Assembly (NCBI GenBank): GCA_003212035.1 | Contig: QCRA01000008.1 | Location: forward strand, 1 to 33,873 | DNA length: 33,873 nt | Direction of reading: 5' to 3' | DNA from: Prochlorococcus sp. AG-459-D04 | GTDB lineage: Bacteria; Cyanobacteriota; Cyanobacteriia; PCC-6307; Cyanobiaceae | Shown: positions 1 through 8,588 of the stretch, in pieces | Position numbering within the stretch: position 1 is the first letter of the stretch | Layout of the letters: each line of letters opens with the position of its first letter | Position numbers and translations under genes: made by a program | The notes under the pieces: generated by a model | Database searches by the model: none | Told to the model about the DNA's origin: nothing | What the model saw: only the letters and a program-made list of their open reading frames with translations

Positions 1-99
1 TTGTTTGTAGGAGTTTTTTTATGGGTTAGGAAACTAAATAGTAAACAAAGTAGGCAACCATCTTTATCAAAAAAAACAATAAAAAATCTCAAATTTTAA
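1..99 (+). CDS. 3' end of an upstream CDS (partial), C-terminal tail ...LFVGVFLWVRKLNSKQSRQPSLSKKTIKNLKF*
   Basis: Frame 1 open from base 1 to TAA at 97-99; hydrophobic then basic tail resembling a membrane-protein C-terminus. Confidence 0.4.
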   Translation: MFVGVFLWVRKLNSKQSRQPSLSKKTIKNLKF

Positions 100-181
100 A
101 ATTTTGATCATAAAATAAGGAATTTTTATAAAGAGATCAAATTTATGGGAAAATTCTTTACTTTTTTCTCTCACTTTACAT

Positions 182-574
182 ATGAAATCAGTTAGAACAT
201 CTACATCGTTCTTAAAAAATATGGTTTCTTCCATTCAAGGTCTTGCTCCAATAACTAATCCATTAAATAGTGTCTTAGTAGAAAAGAAACTAATAAATGT
301 TGATCAAAAGTTTATTCAACTTGTTTCTCTGGCAGAAGGTTTACCTCGTACAGAAGTTATTGAAAGTGGAAGGAATTATTGGAGAGGTGTTTGTAGAAGC
401 TTGATTTTTAGATTTCCTGACGATCTTGAAATTTTAAAGCTTGATGTAAGAAGTTATGTAGATAGATCTAAAGGAATTATTCAGATAAGATCGGCAGCAA
501 GATTAGGGCAATCAGATTTAGGCGTTAATCTAAGAAGAGTGGAATACTTGTTTAATCAATTAGAGAAATTTTAA
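182..574 (+). CDS. DUF1499-like protein
   Basis: C-terminal 'IQIRSAARLGQSDLGVNLRRVEYL' resembles the DUF1499 signature (RSxSRxGxSDxGVNxxRV). Confidence 0.75.
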   Translation: MKSVRTSTSFLKNMVSSIQGLAPITNPLNSVLVEKKLINVDQKFIQLVSLAEGLPRTEVIESGRNYWRGVCRSLIFRFPDDLEILKLDVRSYVDRSKGIIQIRSAARLGQSDLGVNLRRVEYLFNQLEKF

Positions 575-651
575 TTAATCTATTTTTTATAAATCTAAGG
601 TTCTTTTTACTAAATAGTTGTGCTTTAATTCATAAGAATATTTGAAATGCC

Positions 652-783
652 ATGGTAAAGATAATCTTAGTTGGAATTATTTTCGCGCTTGTATATTCTC
701 AACCTGACCTTCGTCTTACAGTCGCTGATTGGTTAAAAGCAGCTTCTGATTTTCTTATTGAATCAGTACAAGTAAAACCTTGA
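652..783 (+). CDS. Small membrane protein (43 aa) MVKIILVGIIFALVYSQPDLRLTVADWLKAASDFLIESVQVKP
   Basis: ORF absent from the supplied track; hydrophobic N-terminus plus amphipathic C-terminus. Confidence 0.55.
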   Translation: MVKIILVGIIFALVYSQPDLRLTVADWLKAASDFLIESVQVKP

Positions 784-965
784 ATTAATTTTAATGAAGC
801 ACTAAATAAGACCTGAGACAGTAATCATTTGTTTGACGCATACAGCTACGAAAATAAATATTATTATCCTGCTTAATATGTATTTCACTTAAACAAATAA
901 ATAGTTTTAGGAACATAATAGAAAATTTTTTTGAAATTTCTGAATAGTTAACGATAATAAGGGAT

Positions 966-2021
966 ATGAAGCTTAGATTATTTGAGTTCTATTTTATTAA
1001 AGACTATTTAAGGCCTTGGTTTGGTCTTATTTATTCTTTATTCTTTCTGTTTTTTTTAGGTGCAATTGGCTATCGAATAACAGAGGGATGGGAATGGAGT
1101 GATTGCTTATGGATGGTTCTAATCACAATAACCACTATTGGTTTTGGAGAAGTTCAACCTTTAAGTCCTGAAGGCAGGATCGTTACTGTTTTAGTAATCG
1201 TTGGCGGATTGATCTTTATTCAATTTACCTTTCAAAAAGCTGTTAGATTATTCGAATCCGGCTATTTTCAAAGAGTAAACGAATTACGTTTTAAAAGACT
1301 TCTTAGAAAAATGGAAAATCATGTAATTTTGTGCGGATATGGGAGGGTAGGTCAGGAAATATCTAACCAGATAAAAACGCAAAATATTCCAATTATTGTT
1401 GTTGAGAGTGATGAAGATAGAAAAAAGATTGCTGAAGAAAATGGTTTAGAAGTTCTTTGTGCTGATGCCACTCTTGATGAGACTTTAAAACTGGCAGGAT
1501 TAGAAAAATGCAAAAGTTTGGTTGTTACTTTGCCTAATGATGCTGCAAATTTATATGTGGTTTTAAGTGCTAAAGGGATAAGAAGTTCTATAAGAGTAAT
1601 TGCAAGAGCTGGAACTGAAGAAGCTGCAAGTAAGTTGAGATTAGCTGGTGCAAGTATAGTTGTAAGTCCTTATATCGCAGCAGGAAGAGCAATGGCATCA
1701 ATGGCCTTAAGACCAATTGCTATTGACTTTCTAGATCTATTAGCAGGAAGTGAATGTGAGATTGAAGAATTTGAATTAAGTAATGATATTAGTCTTTTTG
1801 AAACTGCAGAGAAAAGATCACTTTCTGAACTTGGAATAGGTAAAAAGAGTGGTGCAAAAATATTAGCTATTAAAGAAAACGAAAAATTATTTACTAACCC
1901 TGGAGGTAATTTCATACTTCAACCAGGACAGGTATTAATTGCATTTGGTAGTAAAGAACAACTAAATATTTTGAATGGTTTGTTGGGTAATCTTGTTGTG
2001 GCCGTAGAGCTATTAAAATAG
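966..2021 (+). CDS. Two-TM potassium channel with RCK (TrkA-N/TrkA-C) domains
   Basis: Pore motif TITTIGFGEV; Rossmann motif 'HVILCGYGRVGQEI'; RCK_C-like C-terminus. Confidence 0.9.
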   Translation: MKLRLFEFYFIKDYLRPWFGLIYSLFFLFFLGAIGYRITEGWEWSDCLWMVLITITTIGFGEVQPLSPEGRIVTVLVIVGGLIFIQFTFQKAVRLFESGYFQRVNELRFKRLLRKMENHVILCGYGRVGQEISNQIKTQNIPIIVVESDEDRKKIAEENGLEVLCADATLDETLKLAGLEKCKSLVVTLPNDAANLYVVLSAKGIRSSIRVIARAGTEEAASKLRLAGASIVVSPYIAAGRAMASMALRPIAIDFLDLLAGSECEIEEFELSNDISLFETAEKRSLSELGIGKKSGAKILAIKENEKLFTNPGGNFILQPGQVLIAFGSKEQLNILNGLLGNLVVAVELLK

Positions 2022-2075
2022 ATAGGTAAAGATTCAGAATTAATTGCTAAATTGATTTTGGGTGGAATAAATCAA

Positions 2076-2429
2076 ATGAAAATATTTAAATTGCTATTTG
2101 TAATTCCTGTAATAACTTTAATAATTATTTTTCAAACCTCTTTGCATAATAGATATCTAATGGCTTCTGATATTAGAGATGGAGAAACAATATTTAGAAA
2201 TGTTTGTGCAGGCTGCCATGTAAGAGGTGGATCAGTCGTTCTTAAAGGATCTAAATCATTAAAACTTTCCGACCTTGAAAAAAGAGGAATAGCAGATGTA
2301 AATTCAATAACGATAATTGCTAATGATGGGATTGGTTTTATGAAAGGTTATAAAAATAAATTGAAGGACGGAGAGGATAAGGTTCTTGCAAAATGGATAA
2401 TTCAAAATGCAGAAAAGGATTGGGAGTAA
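2076..2429 (+). CDS. c-type cytochrome (class I-like), exported
   Basis: Haem motif CAGCH, N-terminal hydrophobic signal, candidate distal Met in 'GIGFMKGYKNKL'. ATG at 2076 preferred over the track start at 2052. Confidence 0.8.
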   Translation: MKIFKLLFVIPVITLIIIFQTSLHNRYLMASDIRDGETIFRNVCAGCHVRGGSVVLKGSKSLKLSDLEKRGIADVNSITIIANDGIGFMKGYKNKLKDGEDKVLAKWIIQNAEKDWE

Positions 2430-2810
2430 ATGAAAAGCTTATTTTTTGCATCTTTTTTATTTTTATTAGCTGAATATTCTTATGCGGATGAATTAATTAA
2501 TTACATAATTACATCTGATTCTCAAGTAAATACTTTAGAAGGTGATTTAGAGGCTATTGGAAATGTAGTTATTAAAAGCAATAGTGGTAATTTTGAGGCT
2601 TATTCTGACAAGCTTTCTTTTGACAAGGATGATAAATCTCTAAAACTTATTGGTAATGTATATGTTAAAAATTTAGAGTCTGAGGGAATTGCAATTGAAG
2701 AAACATCTGGAGATGAATTGACAATATTTACTGATAAAGGAATTTTTGAATTCAAATCTCAAAATAAAAACAGAGTAAAAACAAAAATTAAATTCTACAT
2801 AAAGAGTTGA
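2430..2810 (+). CDS. LptA/OstA-like periplasmic protein
   Basis: Signal peptide followed by repeated beta motifs 'LEGDLEAIGNVVIKSNSGNFEAYSDKLSFD...LIGNVYVKN' typical of OstA-N/LptA. Confidence 0.7.
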   Translation: MKSLFFASFLFLLAEYSYADELINYIITSDSQVNTLEGDLEAIGNVVIKSNSGNFEAYSDKLSFDKDDKSLKLIGNVYVKNLESEGIAIEETSGDELTIFTDKGIFEFKSQNKNRVKTKIKFYIKS

Positions 2811-2966
2811 TATTTAATTGGAATTTTAATTTCTAGCTGAGCTCTTAATGCCGATTTATACATAATAATATTTTTATATCAAAATAATTTGATTTATATA
2901 TTTATAAAATTTTAAATTACCTTTTGGCTGTAATTTATATTTAACAGACTCATTTCTCATTACAAA

Positions 2967-3938
2967 GTGGGCATTTTAAAAAAAATTCTTATTTTTTCTT
3001 CTGCTATATCATTGGTTATCTCTCAAGAAGCGATTGCTTCAAAAAGATTGAGCGGAGCAGGTGCTACATTTCCCTCGAAAATTTATACTAGGTGGTTTTT
3101 TGACTTAGCCAAATCTGGTGGACCAAGGGTTAATTACCAAGCAGTTGGTTCGGGCTCTGGAAGAAAAGCTTTTATAGACCAAACAGTAAACTTTGGTGCA
3201 TCAGATGATCCTATGAAAGATTCTGATATAGAGAAAGTTACTAGAGGACTCGTTCAAATACCTATGGTTGGTGGAACTATTGCTTTTGGTTATAACTATG
3301 ATTGCGATTTGAAACTTACTCAAGAGCAAGCAGTACGAGTTGCAATGGGCATGGTTAAAAACTGGAAAGAATTAGGCTGTAAAGCAGGAAAGTTAACTTG
3401 GACACATCGTTCTGATGGCTCAGGAACTACTAAGGCTTTCACAAACTCTATGGAAACATTTTCACCAACATGGACTTTAGGAACTGGTAAATCAGTTAAG
3501 TGGCCAGGAGGGGTTGGAGCAAAAGGTAATTCTGGTGTCGCAGGTGTAATTCAAAACACTCCAGGCGCAATCGGTTATGTAAATCAGTCATATATTAAAG
3601 GTAATGTTAAGGCCGCTGCACTTCAAAATCTTTCAGGGGAGTTTCTAAAACCATCTGCAGAAGCAGGGGCTAAGGCTCTTAATGGTATTGCTTTAGATGA
3701 AAATCTTGCGGGTAAAAATCCTAATCCAACAGCAAAAGGAGCGTACCCTATCGCTTCATTGACATGGATACTTGCTTACGAAAAAGGTAATGGTAGAAAC
3801 ACTAAAGCAATCAAACAAGCCTTTAATACATTGTTAAGTGATGAGTATCAAGAAAAGGCTTCATCCCTTGGATTTATCCCTTTAAAAGGGAATATCCTTT
3901 TGAAATCAAGAGCTGCCGTTGAAAAAATAGGTAGTTAA
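2967..3938 (+). CDS. pstS: Phosphate ABC transporter substrate-binding protein PstS (GTG start)
   Basis: 'LSGAGATFPSKIYTRWF', 'QAVGSGSGRKAFIDQTVNFGASDDPM', 'THRSDGSGTTKAFT'; followed by pstCAB. Confidence 0.95.
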   Translation: MGILKKILIFSSAISLVISQEAIASKRLSGAGATFPSKIYTRWFFDLAKSGGPRVNYQAVGSGSGRKAFIDQTVNFGASDDPMKDSDIEKVTRGLVQIPMVGGTIAFGYNYDCDLKLTQEQAVRVAMGMVKNWKELGCKAGKLTWTHRSDGSGTTKAFTNSMETFSPTWTLGTGKSVKWPGGVGAKGNSGVAGVIQNTPGAIGYVNQSYIKGNVKAAALQNLSGEFLKPSAEAGAKALNGIALDENLAGKNPNPTAKGAYPIASLTWILAYEKGNGRNTKAIKQAFNTLLSDEYQEKASSLGFIPLKGNILLKSRAAVEKIGS

Positions 3939-3978
3939 ATTTTTTAATAGATGTCAAATTATCATGACTTTCATATAC

Positions 3979-4006
3979 CTTTAAGTCCTCTTAAAGTCTT
4001 TTAGAG
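3979..4006 (+). terminator. Candidate hairpin/attenuator between pstS and pstC
   Basis: Perfect 7-bp inverted repeat CTTTAAG(TCCT)CTTAAAG at 3979-3996 followed by TCTTTT. Confidence 0.45.
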
Positions 4007-4043
4007 CATTTAGTAGTAGATTTATAGAGATATTCTTTTTTTA

Positions 4044-4991
4044 ATGGAAGAGAAATTAACTCTTTTCAAGAATCGTAAAAGATTCGGTATCGAAAAAAAT
4101 ATAGATATTATCTTCAAGAATACTGCCCTAGTCTTGTCTAGTTTCGTAGCAATAATACTTTTAGGAATAATTTTAGTAGTCTTTTTTCAGTCATTCGAAT
4201 CCTTTTCAAGGTATGGCTTGAAGTTTTTAGTAACCTCTGAATGGAATCCTGTAAAAGATGAATACGGAGCTTTTACCGCAATATATGGCACATTGGTAAC
4301 TTCATTTCTTTCGTTATTAATAACTATCCCTTTGGGCGTTGGAACTGCAATATTTATTACCGAGGACTTTGTACCGAAAGTTTTTAGAGAAATAATAGGT
4401 TCTTTTGTTGAATTATTAGCAGCAATTCCATCAGTTGTATTAGGACTTTGGGCAATATTTGTTATGGAACCTTTTTTCAGAGCCTTTTTTGTCTTTTTAC
4501 ATAATTTTTTGGGTTGGATACCTTTATTCAGTACAGAACCTACAGGTAGGAATTCTTTGTTAGCAATATTGATTTTAGTAGTAATGCTTTTGCCAATAGT
4601 GACTTCCATTGCTAGAGATTCTCTTAACCAGGTTCCTAAAAAACTGAGAAATGCGGCTTATGGAATTGGAGCAAGTAGATGGAAAACAATATTTTCAGTA
4701 ATTTTGCCGGCAGCATTATCAGGAATTATGGCAGGTGTTCTATTGGCTTTAGGTAGGGCAATGGGAGAAACAATGGCTGTGACAATGATTATTGGTAATT
4801 CAAATGCATTTAGTTGGTCTCTATTATCTCCTGGATATACCATTTCCTCCATGCTCGCAAACCAGTTTGGTGAGGCTGATGGAAGTCAGGTTTCATCACT
4901 GTTTTATGCGGCTTTTGTACTTATGATCCTTTCTTTGGTAGTAAATATCTTTGCGCAGTGGCTAGTTAAGAAATTTAGTCTCAAATATTAG
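4044..4991 (+). CDS. pstC: Phosphate ABC transporter permease PstC
   Basis: Multi-TM, EAA-loop region 'LRNAAYGIGASRWKTIFSVILPAALSGI'; gene order. Confidence 0.95.
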   Translation: MEEKLTLFKNRKRFGIEKNIDIIFKNTALVLSSFVAIILLGIILVVFFQSFESFSRYGLKFLVTSEWNPVKDEYGAFTAIYGTLVTSFLSLLITIPLGVGTAIFITEDFVPKVFREIIGSFVELLAAIPSVVLGLWAIFVMEPFFRAFFVFLHNFLGWIPLFSTEPTGRNSLLAILILVVMLLPIVTSIARDSLNQVPKKLRNAAYGIGASRWKTIFSVILPAALSGIMAGVLLALGRAMGETMAVTMIIGNSNAFSWSLLSPGYTISSMLANQFGEADGSQVSSLFYAAFVLMILSLVVNIFAQWLVKKFSLKY

Positions 4992-4997
4992 ATAATT

Positions 4998-5891
4998 ATG
5001 AATTCACTCTATTACCAGAAAAGATTATCAAGAAATATAGGAGATAAATTCTTTACTTCTTTATCAGTAATTTGTGCATTGATAGCAATACTACCTTTGA
5101 TTTTTCTAGTCACTTATATTCTTATCAAAGGTGGATCCCAAATCACACCAGAACTATTTACTTTAGAACCAAATCCTCCTGGAGATGATTTAGATGCAGG
5201 TGGTATTAATCCTGCATTGATCGGAACATTAATAATAACTACTATTGCTTCAATTATCGCCATACCAGTAGGTGTTGGTGGTGGAATATATCTAGCTGAA
5301 TACTCTAAAGGCGGAGCTTTTTCAAGATTTATTAGATTCGGAGTTAATGTTCTGGCGGGAGTCCCCTCAATAATTGCCGGTGTCTTTATTTATGCCTTAA
5401 TTGTTTCTACAAAGATCTTGTTTGGGAGTATGTACAGCGGTTTGGCTGGAGGGATGGCGCTTTCAATACTGATGTTGCCTACTGTGATTAAGACCACTGA
5501 CGAGGGTTTAAAGTTAGTTCCTAACGAATTAAGATATGCGTCTCTTGGTGTTGGAGCAAGTATGTATACAACCATATTGAAAGTTACTTTGCCTTCTGCC
5601 TTTAGGTCTATTGCTACTGGCGTTGTACTTGGTATCGCAAGAGCTGCAGGTGAAACAGCCCCTTTGATCTTTACTGCTCTATTCTCTTACTACTACATAA
5701 CAGGCTTTGGGGACTTGTTTTATGAGATGGGTTCCTTGGCTGTATTGATATATAACTTTGCCCTTGAACCTTATGATGCTCAAAATAAATTAGCCTGGGC
5801 GGCTTCTTTTATTCTTGTTTTGTCGATACTATCAGTAAATATATTTGCAAGGATATTGGCCGCTTTTACAGAGAAAACTAAGAGAGTATAA
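4998..5891 (+). CDS. pstA: Phosphate ABC transporter permease PstA
   Basis: Multi-TM, 'LRYASLGVGASMYTTILKVTLPSA'; gene order. Confidence 0.95.
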   Translation: MNSLYYQKRLSRNIGDKFFTSLSVICALIAILPLIFLVTYILIKGGSQITPELFTLEPNPPGDDLDAGGINPALIGTLIITTIASIIAIPVGVGGGIYLAEYSKGGAFSRFIRFGVNVLAGVPSIIAGVFIYALIVSTKILFGSMYSGLAGGMALSILMLPTVIKTTDEGLKLVPNELRYASLGVGASMYTTILKVTLPSAFRSIATGVVLGIARAAGETAPLIFTALFSYYYITGFGDLFYEMGSLAVLIYNFALEPYDAQNKLAWAASFILVLSILSVNIFARILAAFTEKTKRV

Positions 5892-6701
5892 ATGATTAAA
5901 ACTAATAAAAAAATACCAAAGAATTTCATTTTGTCTCTTGAGAATGTTTCTATTAGCTATGGAACTTTTGAAGCAGTAAGAAATGTTTTTTGTAATTTTA
6001 AAAAAGGAAATATAACTTCCCTTATTGGCCCCTCCGGTTGTGGTAAATCAACTGTTCTTAGATCATTAAATAGGATGAACGATTTAATTCCTAATTGCTC
6101 ACTAAATGGCACTGTCCTTTTTGATGGAACTAATATTTACGATAAAAGAGTAGATCCAGTAGAAGTAAGAAGAAGAATCGGAATGGTTTTTCAACAGCCT
6201 AATCCTTTTCCTAAATCTATATACGAAAATATCGCATTTGGAGCAAGAATTAATGGCTTTACGGGAGATATGGATCAATTAGTCGAAAGTTCACTAAAAA
6301 AAGCTGCTTTATGGGATGAATGTAAGGATAAATTAAATGATAGTGGTTACTCTTTATCTGGTGGACAACAACAAAGATTATGTATTGCTCGAACCATCGC
6401 AATTGAGCCTGAAATAATTCTCATGGATGAGCCATGTTCAGCTTTAGATCCAATCTCTACTTTAAAAATTGAGGAGACGATGCATGAACTTAAGAAGAAT
6501 TACACAATAATAATCGTTACTCATAATATGCAACAGGCATTAAGAGTCAGTGATATGACTGCATTTTTTAATGCAATTGAGTATGAAGATGGTGATGGAG
6601 GAAAGGTTGGTTACCTCGCAGAATTTAATTCGACAAAGAAAATTTTTAACTCTCCAAAAGAAAAAACCACTCAGGAATACATATCAGGTAAATTTGGCTG
6701 A
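5892..6701 (+). CDS. pstB: Phosphate ABC transporter ATPase PstB
   Basis: Walker [10 protein letters not shown], signature LSGGQQQR, '[12 protein letters not shown]'. Confidence 0.97.
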   Translation: MIKTNKKIPKNFILSLENVSISYGTFEAVRNVFCNFKKGNITSLIGPSGCGKSTVLRSLNRMNDLIPNCSLNGTVLFDGTNIYDKRVDPVEVRRRIGMVFQQPNPFPKSIYENIAFGARINGFTGDMDQLVESSLKKAALWDECKDKLNDSGYSLSGGQQQRLCIARTIAIEPEIILMDEPCSALDPISTLKIEETMHELKKNYTIIIVTHNMQQALRVSDMTAFFNAIEYEDGDGGKVGYLAEFNSTKKIFNSPKEKTTQEYISGKFG

Positions 6702-6707
6702 TGTTAA

Positions 6708-6742
6708 ATTTTTACTTTTAAAAGAATGATTTTTACTTTTAA
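6708..6742 (+). repeat. Two exact copies of ATTTTTACTTTTAA, start-to-start 21 bp
   Basis: 6708-6721 and 6729-6742, immediately downstream of pstB. Confidence 0.7.
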
Positions 6743-6808
6743 GAAAGCTTAGGGGTAGACAAACAGTATAAATACCTATATAGTTGTTTGGAGTTAATAA
6801 GTTTATCG

Positions 6809-6898
6809 TTGAAAAATTACCCTTTTCTACCTTTCTTGATTTTCGCAGGGGCTCTCATAACAACTGCAACAATAGGATTGCCTGTATTTTCTTCATAA
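6809..6898 (+). CDS. Possible 29-aa membrane peptide (TTG start) MKNYPFLPFLIFAGALITTATIGLPVFSS
   Basis: Short ORF with one hydrophobic helix; no ATG start. Confidence 0.35.
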   Translation: MKNYPFLPFLIFAGALITTATIGLPVFSS

Positions 6899-6928
6899 TT
6901 TAAGAGTATTTCTATTTACGGTAATCTT

Positions 6929-7084
6929 ATGGATTCAATAATAAATACAGAATTAATTGGAAGTCCTCATAAAACCTTAATAAAGGGAAATTTATTTGAC
7001 TTTATAAAAAAAAGAGAGAATATGAATCTGTGTGGGAGTGAAAAATCTGTATTAAAACCATTTTTAAAAGTGGTTAATTTCTAA
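6929..7084 (+). CDS. Possible small protein (51 aa)
   Basis: ATG...TAA ORF MDSIINTELIGSPHKTLIKGNLFDFIKKRENMNLCGSEKSVLKPFLKVVNF, not in track. Confidence 0.3.
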   Translation: MDSIINTELIGSPHKTLIKGNLFDFIKKRENMNLCGSEKSVLKPFLKVVNF

Positions 7085-7094
7085 TTTATTTATC

Positions 7095-7241
7095 ATGGAT
7101 AAAACTAAAGAACAGTTAGAAAAATTAAGAGAAGTAGCAGAAGCATCTCTTACAAAAACGGATGAACTTCAGAAAGTTCTTGCTCAAATCGAAGCTTTAA
7201 TGTCTAGAGAAGAATCAAAAACATTATCAAAGAAGAAATAG
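7095..7241 (+). CDS. Small helical protein (48 aa)
   Basis: ATG...TAG ORF MDKTKEQLEKLREVAEASLTKTDELQKVLAQIEALMSREESKTLSKKK with coiled-coil-like heptads. Confidence 0.5.
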   Translation: MDKTKEQLEKLREVAEASLTKTDELQKVLAQIEALMSREESKTLSKKK

Positions 7242-7351
7242 TTATTTGTAAAATAATTTTAGTTTTTGTACTTTTAATTACACCTCTAAAATTTCATTGT
7301 AGTTATTAATTAAATATGCAGAACCCGTTCCAAAGTTTTCTGTTAGGTCTC

Positions 7352-7382
7352 GAGGTCTTACCTTCTTTAAGTAAAAGATCTC
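7352..7382 (+). ncRNA. Candidate structured RNA or terminator hairpin
   Basis: GAGGTCTT (7352-7359) pairs with AAGATCTC (7375-7382) including one G-U; T-rich sequence downstream. Confidence 0.25.
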
Positions 7383-7426
7383 CTTAATTAGTTTATTCTT
7401 TTAATTTTTTTTTAGAGCTTTCTTGT

Positions 7427-7729
7427 TCAGTTAATTACTTTATAAATTTCTTTCAAACAGACATTTACATCGAAAAATTCAGTATTTACAACCTCTAATC
7501 CTGTTTTTTCTGTAACTTCAACAGTTGCATTGCATTCATCTTGTTTAAGAGCCATGTAACTTGGCTTTTTGTCTTCTATATCTAATTCAAAACTTGCTTT
7601 GGTATCTTCTTTATATTGCTCCATTACAAGAGTAAGAGCTTCTATCTCAACAGAAAAATTCTCATTTGCTTTTGTAGAAAATGGGATTACAAGAAATGGA
7701 AATAAAATCAAGACTATTAATTTTTTCAT
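7427..7729 (-). CDS. Exported hypothetical protein
   Basis: N-terminal signal peptide MKKLIVLILFPFLVIPFSTKA; two Cys in the mature part. Confidence 0.6.
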   Translation of the reverse strand: MKKLIVLILFPFLVIPFSTKANENFSVEIEALTLVMEQYKEDTKASFELDIEDKKPSYMALKQDECNATVEVTEKTGLEVVNTEFFDVNVCLKEIYKVIN

Positions 7730-7937
7730 TTCTATAAAATGTGTTTATTTTTTTTATAACGCGGATTGTCTGCTAAAGAAAGGGTCATTAGTTGAATAAA
7801 TTTTTTATTATCTATTCTTACTTGAAAAAAAAATAATTAATAGCTGAAATTTAATTGATAAAAAAATTAAATGAGACATTTAAGTATAAATTGGTATATC
7901 TAAATGAAAAATTTAATCCACTTTAATTTTGTTTTTC

Positions 7938-8588
7938 TTAAGATTTAATTTCGATAATTTCTTCTTCAGATACAATTGCCCATTTTTTGAATGATTTATT
8001 GCAGGGATATCCTCCCGTTAAGTCACCAAATGCAGGCAAAAATAAAATATTTTTATTCTTATCCATTGCAAAACAACTAAAAGATAATTTATCTCCATTG
8101 CTTTTTAAATAGATTTTTGGATGATAATGTCCACAAATATTCAAGGTTTTATTGTTTTCTAAATTAACTGGCTCATGGCTGAAAATAATATTTTTTGTTT
8201 TTCTAAAATTAGAAATTTTTAAATTTTTAATATCACAACCTACATCATGATTTCCAAGGACAAGCTCAATATTAGTTTTTAGTAGTTCAGGAAGGTCCTC
8301 AACTTTTTTTTGAAGAGTTCTATCTATTGAAAATTTACTGTGGAATAAATCTCCTAAAATTATTAACTTTTCAGGGCTATATTTTTTTACTATTTTTTTT
8401 ATCCTTGCGAAATTATTTTTATCTAAATTATTAGTAAGAGGGATACCATTTTGCTGAAAATACTCAGCTTTACCAAGATGAATATCGCATATTAATAATT
8501 CTTTTTTTTCTGGAAGAAATAACGCTTTTGAAGGAAGCATCTCTAATAATGTATCTTCCCAATAAAATTTAAAGGAACTTTTATTCAT
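7938..8588 (-). CDS. Ligase-associated metallophosphoesterase (PdeM-like)
   Basis: Motifs 'ICDIHLGKAE', 'GDLFHS', 'LGNHDVG', 'CGHYHP'; adjacent to Lhr helicase and ligase. Confidence 0.85.
   Translation of the reverse strand: MNKSSFKFYWEDTLLEMLPSKALFLPEKKELLICDIHLGKAEYFQQNGIPLTNNLDKNNFARIKKIVKKYSPEKLIILGDLFHSKFSIDRTLQKKVEDLPELLKTNIELVLGNHDVGCDIKNLKISNFRKTKNIIFSHEPVNLENNKTLNICGHYHPKIYLKSNGDKLSFSCFAMDKNKNILFLPAFGDLTGGYPCNKSFKKWAIVSEEEIIEIKS

Noticed and set aside
1670-1915. Minus-strand 81-aa ORF in track
   Set aside because: Fully antisense to the K+ channel gene; no domain-like features.
2911-2947. Possible Pho box upstream of pstS
   Set aside because: Octamers at 11-bp pitch match the YTTAAYYW-type consensus poorly apart from TTTAAATT; AT-rich background makes this unconvincing without binding data.
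4187-4852. Minus-strand ORFs 4187..4609 and 4658..4852
   Set aside because: Antisense to pstC, which has clear family motifs; likely chance ORFs.
5390-5575. Minus-strand 61-aa ORF
   Set aside because: Antisense to pstA; no independent support.
6760-6790. CAAACA...TGTTTG inverted repeat
   Set aside because: Only six clean pairs with a 19-nt loop; expected by chance in this composition.
7569-7799. Plus-strand 76-aa ORF
   Set aside because: Mostly antisense to the exported-protein ORF 7427..7729, which has a good signal peptide.
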